A stretch of 64,000 bases of DNA from G963663315 sp963665165. Lineage in GTDB: Bacteria; Pseudomonadota; Gammaproteobacteria; Arenicellales; Poriferihabitantaceae. The notes below the pieces were generated by a model. It saw nothing but the letters and a program-made list of their open reading frames with translations. It was not told where the DNA came from and ran no database searches. The stretch covers positions 310,001-374,000 of the forward strand of contig OY761989.1 of the NCBI GenBank assembly GCA_963665165.1, given 5' to 3'. The translations under genes and the position numbers were made by a program. Below, in pieces: positions 16,903 to 25,208 of the stretch (position 1 is its first letter; each line of letters begins with the position of its first letter).

Positions 16903-18596
16903 CGATCGGGCAGCGGCGGATAAATCCAGCCCTCCCCTTCGTACTCTCCGAGTTCGTCCGGGAACGGGGCGTGTTGATACATGTTTATCCGTATCCAGCG
17001 ATCCGACTTCGGGTCGAATTTATTGGCCCCGAAAAATGAAAGTTTGCATCGGAGCAGGTCTATCGGGGTCAGGTCAGCGGATATCAGGTTGTCCCGTATC
17101 TCGGCATAGTCCAGCCGGTCCGCTATCTGGATTCTGCGCACACTGTGTCGATGCTGCGGATGGCTGAGCAGAAATCCGGCCAGTTTTTCCCCGCCCTGGT
17201 CCTGTCCGGAGAGTCTTTTCAGGTCTTCATACAATGCCCGGACGTCCCGTCCATAGGCCAGCGGGTGTTCCTTTTCGGCTCCCGGTTCCGTGTAGCGCTG
17301 CCCGAGTCTGGGTTCGAGCTTCTCTTCGGAGTAATACCAGAACCGGGCGGACTGATCCTTTGTCGAATAATCGACAGCCAGCGCCCAGCCGTATTTTCTT
17401 TCGATCACGTCAATGGCTTCGGCAACGGTCTGGCTGCCGTCAACCGGAAAATACCGGGCCTCGTCAACAGACATGGTAGGACCCAGATCATCCACCAGTT
17501 CGCCATGGGGTTCGATCACCAGGGTGACGATGAGCTCCTGTCCCTCCAGGGACAACGCCTGCTCCGACCAGGTCACCAGGGCATTCCAGGGATACGGCAT
17601 GGACAACCCCGGAGATTCTGTATAGCGCGCCAATCTTTCCAGGTCCTTCCCAAGCGCCCGGATCCGGTTCTGCTGCCGCAAATCCCCGGTCACCCAGTCT
17701 TCGAGTCCGGACTTCATCCGTGTAATCAGTTGCCCGAATTCTTTCCGGGTCTGCGGGGTACTGTCCGGCAGGCTTCTGACTCTGGCCAAAGCGGATTCCC
17801 GGGCAAACATCCAGCGATGAATCAGCGCCGGATGGAGAACCAGAAACGGAGCCATTCCAAGCCCGGTCGAGTTGCCAACCCCCAGCCTGCGCCTGAGGCC
17901 GGGATGCATCGCCACTGCACGGCCACCCCCTCTGGCGCGGGCCAGATGCTCGGCAATATCCACGGTAAAACCGCGAATCAGCCATACCGCGAGCAACTCG
18001 GTATGAAAGGCGGAGGAAAATTCCGGGCGGTCGGATATCCGTTCACGGTCGCTGATTCCAAATTTGCCGTTGCCATACACTGCGGTGGTGCGCATCAGAT
18101 AACCCACTTTGTCAATCACTTCCCGATCGGGTTGGCGGCCTTGCGAAAGTGAATCGACGACATGCTCGAACAACCGTACGCTGCGATTGGCCCTGGCCAG
18201 AACCAGTTCGGTTTGCGAACAATGTCCGGCTTCCTGTTTCGGGACAGCGGCTTTCAGTCTTTCTATATCGGCCGGCTCCGGCGTCCCGTCGAAAAGCGTG
18301 AATGTGGCGTCCCATTCGGTGGCGATCACCCGGTCCGACCGCTTTTCCGGGGGCAGGTCGTTCGCATAACAGATCAGCGAATAGACGCGGTCCGGTCCTT
18401 CGATCTGATAAACCGCGGTTCCGACCCCATTATTGTCGATATCCCAGCAGGCTCGCCGGAAACGCCATCGCTGGCCGCCGATGGAACGAAGCAGCGTGCG
18501 CATGAAGCTCAACCGGGTCTGGTGAAAACAGCCCATGCGGTCAAGGCGCATTACCTTGTCAGGGTCTCGTAACGGGACCGTGTTGTCTCTTGCCAA
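16899..18596 (-). CDS. Conserved hypothetical protein, partner of DUF3726-like protein
   Basis: I do not recognise a characterised family in this 565-residue soluble-looking protein. It contains well-ordered segments such as RLDRMGCFHQTRLSFMRTLL near the N-terminus and a C-terminal stretch ending GEGWIYPPLPDR. There is no signal peptide, P-loop or obvious metal site. Codon usage looks native. It begins a few bases from the 3' end of rnpB on the same strand and ends in a four-base overlap with the DUF3726-like gene. The arrangement suggests a dedicated two-protein module of unknown purpose. Confidence 0.8.
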   Translation of the reverse strand: MARDNTVPLRDPDKVMRLDRMGCFHQTRLSFMRTLLRSIGGQRWRFRRACWDIDNNGVGTAVYQIEGPDRVYSLICYANDLPPEKRSDRVIATEWDATFTLFDGTPEPADIERLKAAVPKQEAGHCSQTELVLARANRSVRLFEHVVDSLSQGRQPDREVIDKVGYLMRTTAVYGNGKFGISDRERISDRPEFSSAFHTELLAVWLIRGFTVDIAEHLARARGGGRAVAMHPGLRRRLGVGNSTGLGMAPFLVLHPALIHRWMFARESALARVRSLPDSTPQTRKEFGQLITRMKSGLEDWVTGDLRQQNRIRALGKDLERLARYTESPGLSMPYPWNALVTWSEQALSLEGQELIVTLVIEPHGELVDDLGPTMSVDEARYFPVDGSQTVAEAIDVIERKYGWALAVDYSTKDQSARFWYYSEEKLEPRLGQRYTEPGAEKEHPLAYGRDVRALYEDLKRLSGQDQGGEKLAGFLLSHPQHRHSVRRIQIADRLDYAEIRDNLISADLTPIDLLRCKLSFFGANKFDPKSDRWIRINMYQHAPFPDELGEYEGEGWIYPPLPDR

Positions 18597-18613
18597 TGGT
18601 TGCTCCGGAATAA

Positions 18614-18954
18614 GGGAGTTGGCCGATAAGCCGGGTTCTGTCTTGAACAGTTATTCATCTGGAACGTTTGTCGCCAAACGTCTCAAGCAACCTACCCGGA
18701 TCCGGCGCGGGTCACACCAATGGATCCCTATTTGGTCTTGCTCCGAGTGGGGTTTACCCTGCCACTATTGTTACCAATAGCGCGGTGCGCTCTTACCGCA
18801 CCATTTCACCCTTACCTCATACAGTACAAGGCGGTATATTTTCTGTGGCACTGGCCGTCAACTCACGCTGCCCAGCCGTTAGCTGGCACTCTACCCGTTG
18901 GAGCCCGGACTTTCCTCGATATCATTCGATACCGCAACTGCCTGGCCAACTCCC
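18614..18954 (-). ncRNA. rnpB: RNase P RNA, bacterial class A
   Basis: On the minus strand the ends GGGAGTTGGCC and GGCCAACTCCC pair as helix P1. Conserved core elements follow in order: GAGGAAAGTCCGGGC after P3, AGGGTGAAATGGTGCGGTAAG, GGCAGGGTAAACCCC, and the closing AGACAGAACCCGGCTTATCG. The length of about 340 bases is typical of type A RNA. Several plus-strand open frames across it are artefacts. The position next to the rsmI-lpoA block matches Pseudomonas. Confidence 0.98.
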
Positions 18955-18961
18955 GACATAC

Positions 18962-18990
18962 ACCCTACTGGATTCCCGGTCAAAAAACAA
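18962..18990 (-). promoter_or_regulatory. Promoter of rnpB
   Basis: TTGTTT (18985-18990), a 17-base spacer and TAGGGT (18962-18967) sit so that transcription would begin 7-8 bases later, at the first G of RNase P RNA (18954). The fit to the mature 5' end supports the call. Confidence 0.65.
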
Positions 18991-19000
18991 TGCGGGGAAA

Positions 19001-20605
19001 TTATTTCACGGTGATCCGCCCATCCGGTTCCGGTGTGTACGGGCTGCGGTCAGCGAGGTATTCAGCGACGACATCCGCAAGATCAGGCCCGAAATCATAG
19101 GCGTTCATGGCTTTTTCCACGAAGACCACGTAGCCGTCGCCGCCACGGCGCAAAAAGTCGTTCGAGACTACACCGTATTTTGCGTCAGGGTTTATCGCAA
19201 CCCACTCTCCATCCCGCATCACCTCGACATCCGAAACACGCCCTTCATTCGGCCCTCTGGACAGAGTGTAACTATAGCGCAGGCCAGCCACTTGCGGGAA
19301 CCGCCCCGCCCCGCCCTCGACCTGGCTGACGCCAGACTCGAGCGCCGCCACGACGTCGGCGCCGGCAAGCTCGAAATGAGCGAGCAGATCCTGGAACGGG
19401 AGTACGGTCAGCACCTCGCCCATGGTGACCGGACCCGGATCAATCGAAGCGCGCAGGCCGCCGCCATTGGTAATCGCGATGTCAGCGCCCAGATGCTGCA
19501 TGCGTTCGAGCATCGCGTCTGTGACCAGATTGCCGATCTCGCATTCCCGTACGCGGCAATGCTCGCGGCTGCCGTTGATCGGGGCTCCGGCCTCGGCGAC
19601 GACCCTGTCGCGGATTTCGGCGAGTGGAGCTGCCAGGGCGGCAATGCGCGTCTTCAGCGCGTCGTCCTCGGCAATCGCGCTGTCCATCAGCAGCGGCTCA
19701 CCCACCGCTGCGGCGATGGCGCCGTCGTCATCGAAGATGACATCAAGCCGACCGAGATATTTCCCGTAGGCATAGGCCTGTACAATGGCCGTGCGTCCGC
19801 CGTCCGGACCGGCTACCCAGGTCGGGTAGGGTCCTCCGGCCTGGTCGGAGATGTTCGAAAGAAGGGTGTTCGAATGCCCGCCAACAATCACGTCAATGCC
19901 GTCAACCATCGCAGCGATGCGCTGGTCCGTATCGTAGCCGGAATGTGAGAGCACAATGATACGATTAATGCCCTGCCCGGAAAGCTTCGCGATTTCACGG
20001 CGAACCGCTTCGATCGGATCAATGAACCGGATATTGGGACCCGGTGAGGATATCTCGGGCGTATTCTCGGGAGCCAGACCGATCAGGCCGTAACGGTGGC
20101 TGCCGCGCTCAATCACCGTCGATGGCATCAGAACCCCGGCAAGCGCGGGTTCGGCCGACACATCGACGTTGGACACCAGCACCGGGAAACCGACCGTGTC
20201 CATGAAGCTGCGAAGCGTTTCCGGGCCATCGTCGAATTCATGGTTGCCTGCGGCCATTGCATCGTAACCCAGCGCGACCATGATCTCCGCAGTGGCTTTT
20301 CCCTTGTACCGGTTGTAGAAGAGCGAGCCCTGGAACTGGTCGCCCCCGTCAACCAGAAGAGCGTCCGGCGCTTCCATCCGCGCGCTACGGATGGCCGAGC
20401 CCAGACGAGCGGCTCCCCCGAAGCATTCGCCCGCCGCATTGTCCGCCTCCGGACAACGGCCGTCATATCGGTTGATCGGTTCTATGCGGGAGTGGAAATC
20501 GTTCGTGTGCAGGATCGTCAATGTCCCGGCGCGGACACTGGTCGCGAGAAACAATGCCGTCACGGCGAACAGGATGCTTGTGCGTGTCATCGAAGTCTTC
20601 TCCAT
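19001..20605 (-). CDS. 5'-nucleotidase / 2',3'-cyclic phosphodiesterase family, periplasmic
   Basis: This is an UshA/YfkN-type metallophosphoesterase that would remove phosphate from extracellular nucleotides. A short N-region precedes a signal peptide ending at VRAG near residue 27. The metal-binding motifs follow: HTNDFHSR, DGGDQFQGS, AAGNHEFDDG and VLSHSG, plus GGHSN. The C-terminal nucleotide-binding domain contains ITNGGGLRASID. I take ATG at 20605, overlapping the rsmI stop (TGATG), although the ATG five codons further in would give a tidier signal peptide. A single-copy periplasmic nucleotidase between rsmI and rnpB is not the usual arrangement. Confidence 0.9.
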   Translation of the reverse strand: MEKTSMTRTSILFAVTALFLATSVRAGTLTILHTNDFHSRIEPINRYDGRCPEADNAAGECFGGAARLGSAIRSARMEAPDALLVDGGDQFQGSLFYNRYKGKATAEIMVALGYDAMAAGNHEFDDGPETLRSFMDTVGFPVLVSNVDVSAEPALAGVLMPSTVIERGSHRYGLIGLAPENTPEISSPGPNIRFIDPIEAVRREIAKLSGQGINRIIVLSHSGYDTDQRIAAMVDGIDVIVGGHSNTLLSNISDQAGGPYPTWVAGPDGGRTAIVQAYAYGKYLGRLDVIFDDDGAIAAAVGEPLLMDSAIAEDDALKTRIAALAAPLAEIRDRVVAEAGAPINGSREHCRVRECEIGNLVTDAMLERMQHLGADIAITNGGGLRASIDPGPVTMGEVLTVLPFQDLLAHFELAGADVVAALESGVSQVEGGAGRFPQVAGLRYSYTLSRGPNEGRVSDVEVMRDGEWVAINPDAKYGVVSNDFLRRGGDGYVVFVEKAMNAYDFGPDLADVVAEYLADRSPYTPEPDGRITVK

Positions 20606-21450
20606 CAACTTTCCTTCTTCAGGTCGAGAGCAAGCCGGTACAGTCGATTTTTGCTTGCCCCGAACGTGTCGCCGACAATTTTTGACACCGCTTTCGCAGG
20701 CATGTAGTCGACCAGAGCCGCCACCAGCTTCGAGGCTTTTTGCCAGTCGGGATCTTCCGGCAACCGCCAGGACAACACGATGACGAATTCCCCCTTCTGG
20801 CGCTGGTCGTCCTGTTCGATCTGTCGGCGGACTGTCCCGATGTCACCATGGTAGAACGATTCGAATTTCTTGGTCATCTCGCGGGCCACGGTGACTTGTG
20901 CATTTTCCGGCAGGCAGGACTGGATATCTTCAAGCGCCGCGACAATGCGGTGGCTCGACTCGAACAACACCAGCGTTCTTGTTCCGGTCGATAATTCCGT
21001 CAGCTTTTGCAGCCGCTGCCCTCGCCTGGCTGGCAGAAAGCCCTCGAAGCAGAATCGGTCAGTCGGCAACCCGGATGCCGAAAGCGCCGCGATAACGGCG
21101 CTCGGTCCGGGAACCGGAATGACAGGCAGTTGATTGTTTCGCGCTGCCTGGACCAGCCGATAGCCCGGATCACTGATCAACGGCGTACCGGCATCGCTGA
21201 TCAGCGCAATATCCGACCCCTGCCGCAGCAACCGGATGACCCCGGGAGTCTGTTCGTTTTCGTTGTGTTCGTGAAATGACCGGGTTCTGGTTCTGATCTG
21301 GCAGTGATTCAGCAGCTTTGCCGCCTGTCGGGTGTCCTCCGCCAGTACCAGTCCGACCTGTGCCAGTACGGTTTTCGCGCGCAACCCGATGTCTTCCAGA
21401 TTGCCGATTGGAGTGGCCACGATATACAGCGCTCCCGTTTTGCCGTTCAT
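20605..21450 (-). CDS. rsmI: 16S rRNA (cytidine(1402)-2'-O)-methyltransferase
   Basis: RsmI methylates the ribose of C1402 in the 16S rRNA decoding centre. The 281-residue product shows the tetrapyrrole-methylase fold. LYIVATPIGNLEDI lies near the N-terminus, then VLAEDTRQAAKLL and the glycine-rich ALISDAGTPLISDPG. The length is typical. It is divergent from lpoA, the standard arrangement in gammaproteobacteria, and its stop is coupled to the nucleotidase start. Confidence 0.96.
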   Translation of the reverse strand: MNGKTGALYIVATPIGNLEDIGLRAKTVLAQVGLVLAEDTRQAAKLLNHCQIRTRTRSFHEHNENEQTPGVIRLLRQGSDIALISDAGTPLISDPGYRLVQAARNNQLPVIPVPGPSAVIAALSASGLPTDRFCFEGFLPARRGQRLQKLTELSTGTRTLVLFESSHRIVAALEDIQSCLPENAQVTVAREMTKKFESFYHGDIGTVRRQIEQDDQRQKGEFVIVLSWRLPEDPDWQKASKLVAALVDYMPAKAVSKIVGDTFGASKNRLYRLALDLKKES

Positions 21451-21468
21451 TACCGAATCTCTTATACT
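21440..21468 (+). promoter_or_regulatory. Promoter upstream of lpoA
   Basis: TTGCCG (21440-21445), a 17-base spacer and TATACT (21463-21468) form a good sigma-70 match. It lies in the divergent rsmI-lpoA gap, with its -35 inside the first codons of rsmI, and would give a leader of about 35 bases. Confidence 0.6.
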
Positions 21469-21508
21469 GTGAGTGTATTCATCCGATACTGCAGTTCAAG
21501 GAATTTCC

Positions 21509-23536
21509 ATGGTTCCGTTTTACCAAAGCTTGTCGAAATTGATCCCGGAATTCAGTTGGGCGTCCGGAAAACCGGGGCTGCCAGCCCCATATCCGGCTCT
21601 CGCCCTGGCCTGTTTGCTCCTTGCCAACTGTACACCATTACCGGAGACATTGCCGCAGACACCGGCAACAACCCCGGAGGTTGCACAACCGGCGGACACT
21701 GGAGAAGAAACGGACCTGAAAGAAGAAGGGGAACCCCCGGCAAAGCCGGAACCGGCTGTAGTCAGTCATGGTCTTGAAGAGGAGGAGACGATTGTCATTG
21801 TCGATGATGACAGCGCCGGGGAATGGGAGGCAGACCTGCCTTCGACCCGTGAAAAATCGGAACGGCAGATTCTGCTGGCAAAAACGCAACTGGCCCTGGG
21901 CAATCCGGCGGAGGCGGTAGAGACGCTTCTGAAACTGGATTCCGGGGTCACCGGAAAGGCTCAACTGGAAACCCGGAAAACCCTGCTGCAAATACTCGAA
22001 TCACTCGACTCGCTGCATCGTTCACTGCTGCTGGAAGACATCACCGACCCCCATCTGGCTGGCTGGCTGGCCTTGCTTGAGGCGCTGGCCGCCGAGGTAC
22101 AGCCTGAAGCTGAATTGCAGGATTGGCGGCGGGCCTACCCGAACCATCCCGCGAGCGCCGCACTCATCCAGTCATACGTTGTGAGCCGCCCGCAGGCTCG
22201 GCGGCAAATCGCCTTGCTTTTGCCTCTTGCTTCACCGGACGGCAGGGCCGCCCAGGCTTTTTACGATGGCTTCGCCGAGGCGCACAACCGGGATAGTTCC
22301 TACCCGAAACCGGAGCTGGCGCTCTATGATATCGGCGCGGATCCCTCGCTGGCTTCTCTTTACTATCGTGCCGCCGAAGCGGACGGCGCTGATTTCATTG
22401 TCGGCCCGCTGGGGAGAAAAACGGTGGGAAGCCTGCTCTCCATCGGAAAACTTGAAACCGATACATTGCTGCTTTCGGATATTCCGCCCGGAAAGGTATC
22501 GGACAATCTGTACGGCATCAGCCTGTCCCCGGAAAATGAAGCGCGCCAGGTGGCGGACAAGGCTTACGCCACCGAGTACAGGAATGCCACCGTGCTTCGA
22601 AGCGAGGGAGAATGGGGCGAACGGGTCGCCAGCGCGTTCATCGCTCACTGGGAAAATCTGGGCGGCCGGATTCTGAAAAACAGTTCATTTCCGAAAGATG
22701 TCTCGAATCACGCCAAAGTGGTCCGGAAATTTCTGGGAATCGACAAGAGCATCATTCGCCATCGTCTGATAGAAGCGCAAACCGGGTTGAATCTGAAATT
22801 TTCGCCCAGGCGCAATGAAGACCTGGATTTCATTTTTCTGGCGGCCACCACAACCCAGGCCAGGCTGATCGTGCCTCAACTCCGGTTTTTCCAGGCTCAT
22901 GGCGTGCCTCTCTACGCGACCTCCTATGTTTACGCGGGCAACCCGGATCCGGCAATGGACGCGGATCTGGATGGACTGGTTTTCGGAGAAATGCGGTGGA
23001 TCCTGGACGGCGTCGCGTTGTACAAACAGCAAAAGGCGGTCAACGCAGCCCGTGAAGCGGCAGAAGCAAAGGCGATGGCGGAGGCAGAAGCAGAGGCGGA
23101 GGCAGAAGCAGAGGCGAAGGCAGAAGCAGAGTCGGGGGCTGGCAGCCCGAACGACAGTGAAAATCCACCCCCGGATCCGGACATCCCTGGAGAGTCTCCG
23201 GACAACGATGCAACCCTGCCCGATTCATCGGTGGAAAGCGCTCAATCCGATAATTTCGGTGTAGATCTGGAGCGCCCTTACGCCCGGACGCCCCTGGATC
23301 GGTTGTATGCGCTCGGAGTACAGAGTTACCAGATCATTCCCCGATTACAGGTATTAAGGCAGAACTCATGGATGAAACTCTCCGGCAAGGCCATGACCAT
23401 CCGTGTGGATCCGAACGGGAACGCGGTTCACCTTCCGGTCTGGGCAAGGTTCGAATCCGGTCTGGCAGAACCCTTGCCCGCGGCGAGCGGCCGCAGTAAT
23501 TTCCTGAATTCCGGGAATCCGGAAAAACGACCTTGA
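21509..23536 (+). CDS. lpoA: Outer-membrane lipoprotein activator of PBP1a
   Basis: LpoA reaches from the outer membrane through peptidoglycan to activate PBP1a. The gene lies between rsmI and yraN, as in E. coli. The ATG at 21509 follows AAGGAA at ideal spacing; a GTG at 21473 is less likely. The N-terminal segment is long for a lipoprotein signal, with the lipobox LLANC at about residue 41. A TPR-like region precedes a periplasmic-binding-protein-like domain (about 230-660) containing YNR-like and VGPLGRK motifs. An Ala/Glu-rich low-complexity stretch near 23,050-23,140 interrupts that domain. Confidence 0.93.
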   Translation: MVPFYQSLSKLIPEFSWASGKPGLPAPYPALALACLLLANCTPLPETLPQTPATTPEVAQPADTGEETDLKEEGEPPAKPEPAVVSHGLEEEETIVIVDDDSAGEWEADLPSTREKSERQILLAKTQLALGNPAEAVETLLKLDSGVTGKAQLETRKTLLQILESLDSLHRSLLLEDITDPHLAGWLALLEALAAEVQPEAELQDWRRAYPNHPASAALIQSYVVSRPQARRQIALLLPLASPDGRAAQAFYDGFAEAHNRDSSYPKPELALYDIGADPSLASLYYRAAEADGADFIVGPLGRKTVGSLLSIGKLETDTLLLSDIPPGKVSDNLYGISLSPENEARQVADKAYATEYRNATVLRSEGEWGERVASAFIAHWENLGGRILKNSSFPKDVSNHAKVVRKFLGIDKSIIRHRLIEAQTGLNLKFSPRRNEDLDFIFLAATTTQARLIVPQLRFFQAHGVPLYATSYVYAGNPDPAMDADLDGLVFGEMRWILDGVALYKQQKAVNAAREAAEAKAMAEAEAEAEAEAEAKAEAESGAGSPNDSENPPPDPDIPGESPDNDATLPDSSVESAQSDNFGVDLERPYARTPLDRLYALGVQSYQIIPRLQVLRQNSWMKLSGKAMTIRVDPNGNAVHLPVWARFESGLAEPLPAASGRSNFLNSGNPEKRP

Positions 23537-23892
23537 AAGCGCCTCATTTGCAACGCGGTGAAGACGCGGAATCCATTGCATTATCCTGGCTGAAAACACA
23601 GGGGCTTACGCTGGTCACACGCAACTATTCAAGAAAATGCGGCGAAATCGACCTGATCATGCGGCAGGGTCATGACCTGGTATTTGTCGAGGTACGCTAT
23701 CGGAAAAACCGGGCTTTTGGCGGAGCGGAAGAAAGTATCACCCGCAGGAAACAAAATAAAATCCGTAAAACCGCGGAATCCTTCTTGCAGCAATACCGCA
23801 GCGGCCAGTATGACCAATGCCGGTTTGATGTCATTGCGATAACCGGACCGCAAGACCGGTTTGATATTGACTGGATAAAACATGCGTTTTGA
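23533..23892 (+). CDS. yraN: YraN family (UPF0102) endonuclease-like protein
   Basis: The 119-residue product has the UPF0102 layout: an N-terminal helix (RGEDAESIALSWL), then GEIDLI at about residues 36-41 and VFVEVR at about 49-54, which form the Holliday-resolvase-like D and E-x-R/K signature. The function remains uncertain in most bacteria. It starts at TTG overlapping the lpoA stop, consistent with translational coupling. The diaA gene usually found next is absent here. Confidence 0.92.
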   Translation: MKAPHLQRGEDAESIALSWLKTQGLTLVTRNYSRKCGEIDLIMRQGHDLVFVEVRYRKNRAFGGAEESITRRKQNKIRKTAESFLQQYRSGQYDQCRFDVIAITGPQDRFDIDWIKHAF

Positions 23893-24017
23893 ATGGCGAC
23901 AACCCCGAATGTCGGAAGAGGTCCGACAAACTGATGTATAATCCACCCGGCCCGGGTTTCCTGACAAGCCGCCTGCTTGTTCCGTGACCGGCTTAACCTC
24001 TGTTCGAGAAAACCGAC

Positions 24018-24644
24018 ATGATTCCGACAAACGACCATCCGGGTTTTTTCCTGAAAATATGGAGAAACCTTTTTTGTGGCCTGATTATTCTTGCAGCCAT
24101 ACAGTCCATCACTGCCTGTACCCCTCTTTTGATTAGCACCGCGATAGTAACCTCCATCGACCTGCATTCCGAAAGACGAAGCATAGGGCGTAATATCGAT
24201 GACAATCTGCTGGAATTGAAATTAAGAACCGACTACTGGACCGATGAGAATCTTGGCTCACCGGTCAATATCAGTGTGACGGCGATCAATGGAATCGTAC
24301 TGCTCACCGGAGAAGTCCATACCGATGAACAACGTCAGTACGCCGAATCCCTGGCCAAGGGGTATGAGCAGACCCGGAAGGTGGTCAATGAACTTGATCT
24401 GGCCGGACGAAGCAATATCAACAGTCGCGCAAACGATAGCTGGATCACCGGAAAGGTCAAATCCGGCCTGCTGAAAGCGGACAAGGTGCCGTCATCCAAC
24501 ATCAAGGTGGTTACGGAACGCGGCAAGGTTTATCTGATGGGCCTGGTCACGCAGGCTGAAGCGCAGGCCGCGGTCGAGTCGGCGCAAAGTGTTGTTGGCG
24601 TAACCCATATCGTCAAGGTTTTCGAATACATAAAAACCGAATAA
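24018..24644 (+). CDS. dolP: BON-domain outer-membrane lipoprotein DolP
   Basis: This 208-residue lipoprotein has a hydrophobic signal and a lipobox ITAC at residue 34. Two BON domains follow, at about 60-130 and 135-205, each with the glycine-centred GIVLLTGEV / GKVYLMGLV core. DolP (YraP) supports outer-membrane integrity in E. coli, binding anionic phospholipid. The position after yraN is conserved. Confidence 0.93.
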   Translation: MIPTNDHPGFFLKIWRNLFCGLIILAAIQSITACTPLLISTAIVTSIDLHSERRSIGRNIDDNLLELKLRTDYWTDENLGSPVNISVTAINGIVLLTGEVHTDEQRQYAESLAKGYEQTRKVVNELDLAGRSNINSRANDSWITGKVKSGLLKADKVPSSNIKVVTERGKVYLMGLVTQAEAQAAVESAQSVVGVTHIVKVFEYIKTE

Positions 24645-24676
24645 GCGGCTCAAGGGTCCGGCTTCCGGGGAAAGGG

Positions 24677-25159
24677 TTGATATTGCAGAAAAAGATATAC
24701 TCACCCGGCCCCGAGGCCGGTTTCGACGAATGGATTTCGGGATTTGACCGTCCAATGGTTTTCACCAATGGCGTATTTGACATTCTTCATTGTGGACATG
24801 TCGCCTGCCTGCAAAGCGCGGCCGCCCTGGGAGCCTCTCTGGTGGTGGGCATCAATTCGGACGCGTCGGTAAAACGGCTCGACAAGGGGCCGGACCGACC
24901 GTTCAATACCCTGGCGAACCGGGCCATTGTGCTGGCTGCCCTTGAGTGCGTGGACGGGGTCGTGTCGTTTGACCAGGATACCCCGCTGGAATTGATCATG
25001 CAGGTCGAACCGGAGGTACTGGTAAAGGGCGGTGACTGGAAGATCGAAGACATCGTGGGCGGCAGGGAAGTACAGGATCGGGGCGGATCGGTCCATTCGA
25101 TCCGGTTCGAACACCCGGTTTCGACCACATCACTGGTCGAAAAAATAAGAAATTCCTGA
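24677..25159 (+). CDS. Heptose 1-phosphate adenylyltransferase, RfaE2/HldC type
   Basis: The nucleotidyltransferase signature FTNGVFDILHCGH lies at about residues 29-41 and VGINSD follows near 55-60. The 160-residue stand-alone domain matches RfaE2/HldC, which activates D-glycero-beta-D-manno-heptose 1-phosphate for LPS inner-core synthesis. No kinase domain (HldE N-half) is attached and none is nearby. The start is a TTG behind GGGGAAAGGG; a second in-frame TTG two codons on is also possible. Other glycerol-3-phosphate cytidylyltransferase-like roles cannot be excluded. Confidence 0.85.
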   Translation: MILQKKIYSPGPEAGFDEWISGFDRPMVFTNGVFDILHCGHVACLQSAAALGASLVVGINSDASVKRLDKGPDRPFNTLANRAIVLAALECVDGVVSFDQDTPLELIMQVEPEVLVKGGDWKIEDIVGGREVQDRGGSVHSIRFEHPVSTTSLVEKIRNS

Positions 25160-25175
25160 CTGGCTGACCGGCGGC

Positions 25176-25190
25176 GGGAACCCCGTTCCC
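25176..25190. terminator. Possible bidirectional terminator hairpin
   Basis: GGGAAC and GTTCCC form a 6-bp GC-rich stem with a CCC loop between the convergent rfaE2-like and EamA genes. There is no T-run, so it is only a weak terminator candidate. Confidence 0.35.
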
Positions 25191-25208
25191 CGGCCCCGGA
25201 GGCGGAAT

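Noticed and set aside
17145..18152. 335-codon plus-strand open frame
   Set aside because: It is antisense to the 565-residue gene, which has better codon structure and a coupled neighbour.
18668..19948. 426-codon plus-strand open frame and shorter ones around it
   Set aside because: They lie over RNase P RNA and the reverse of the 5'-nucleotidase gene and show no family motif.
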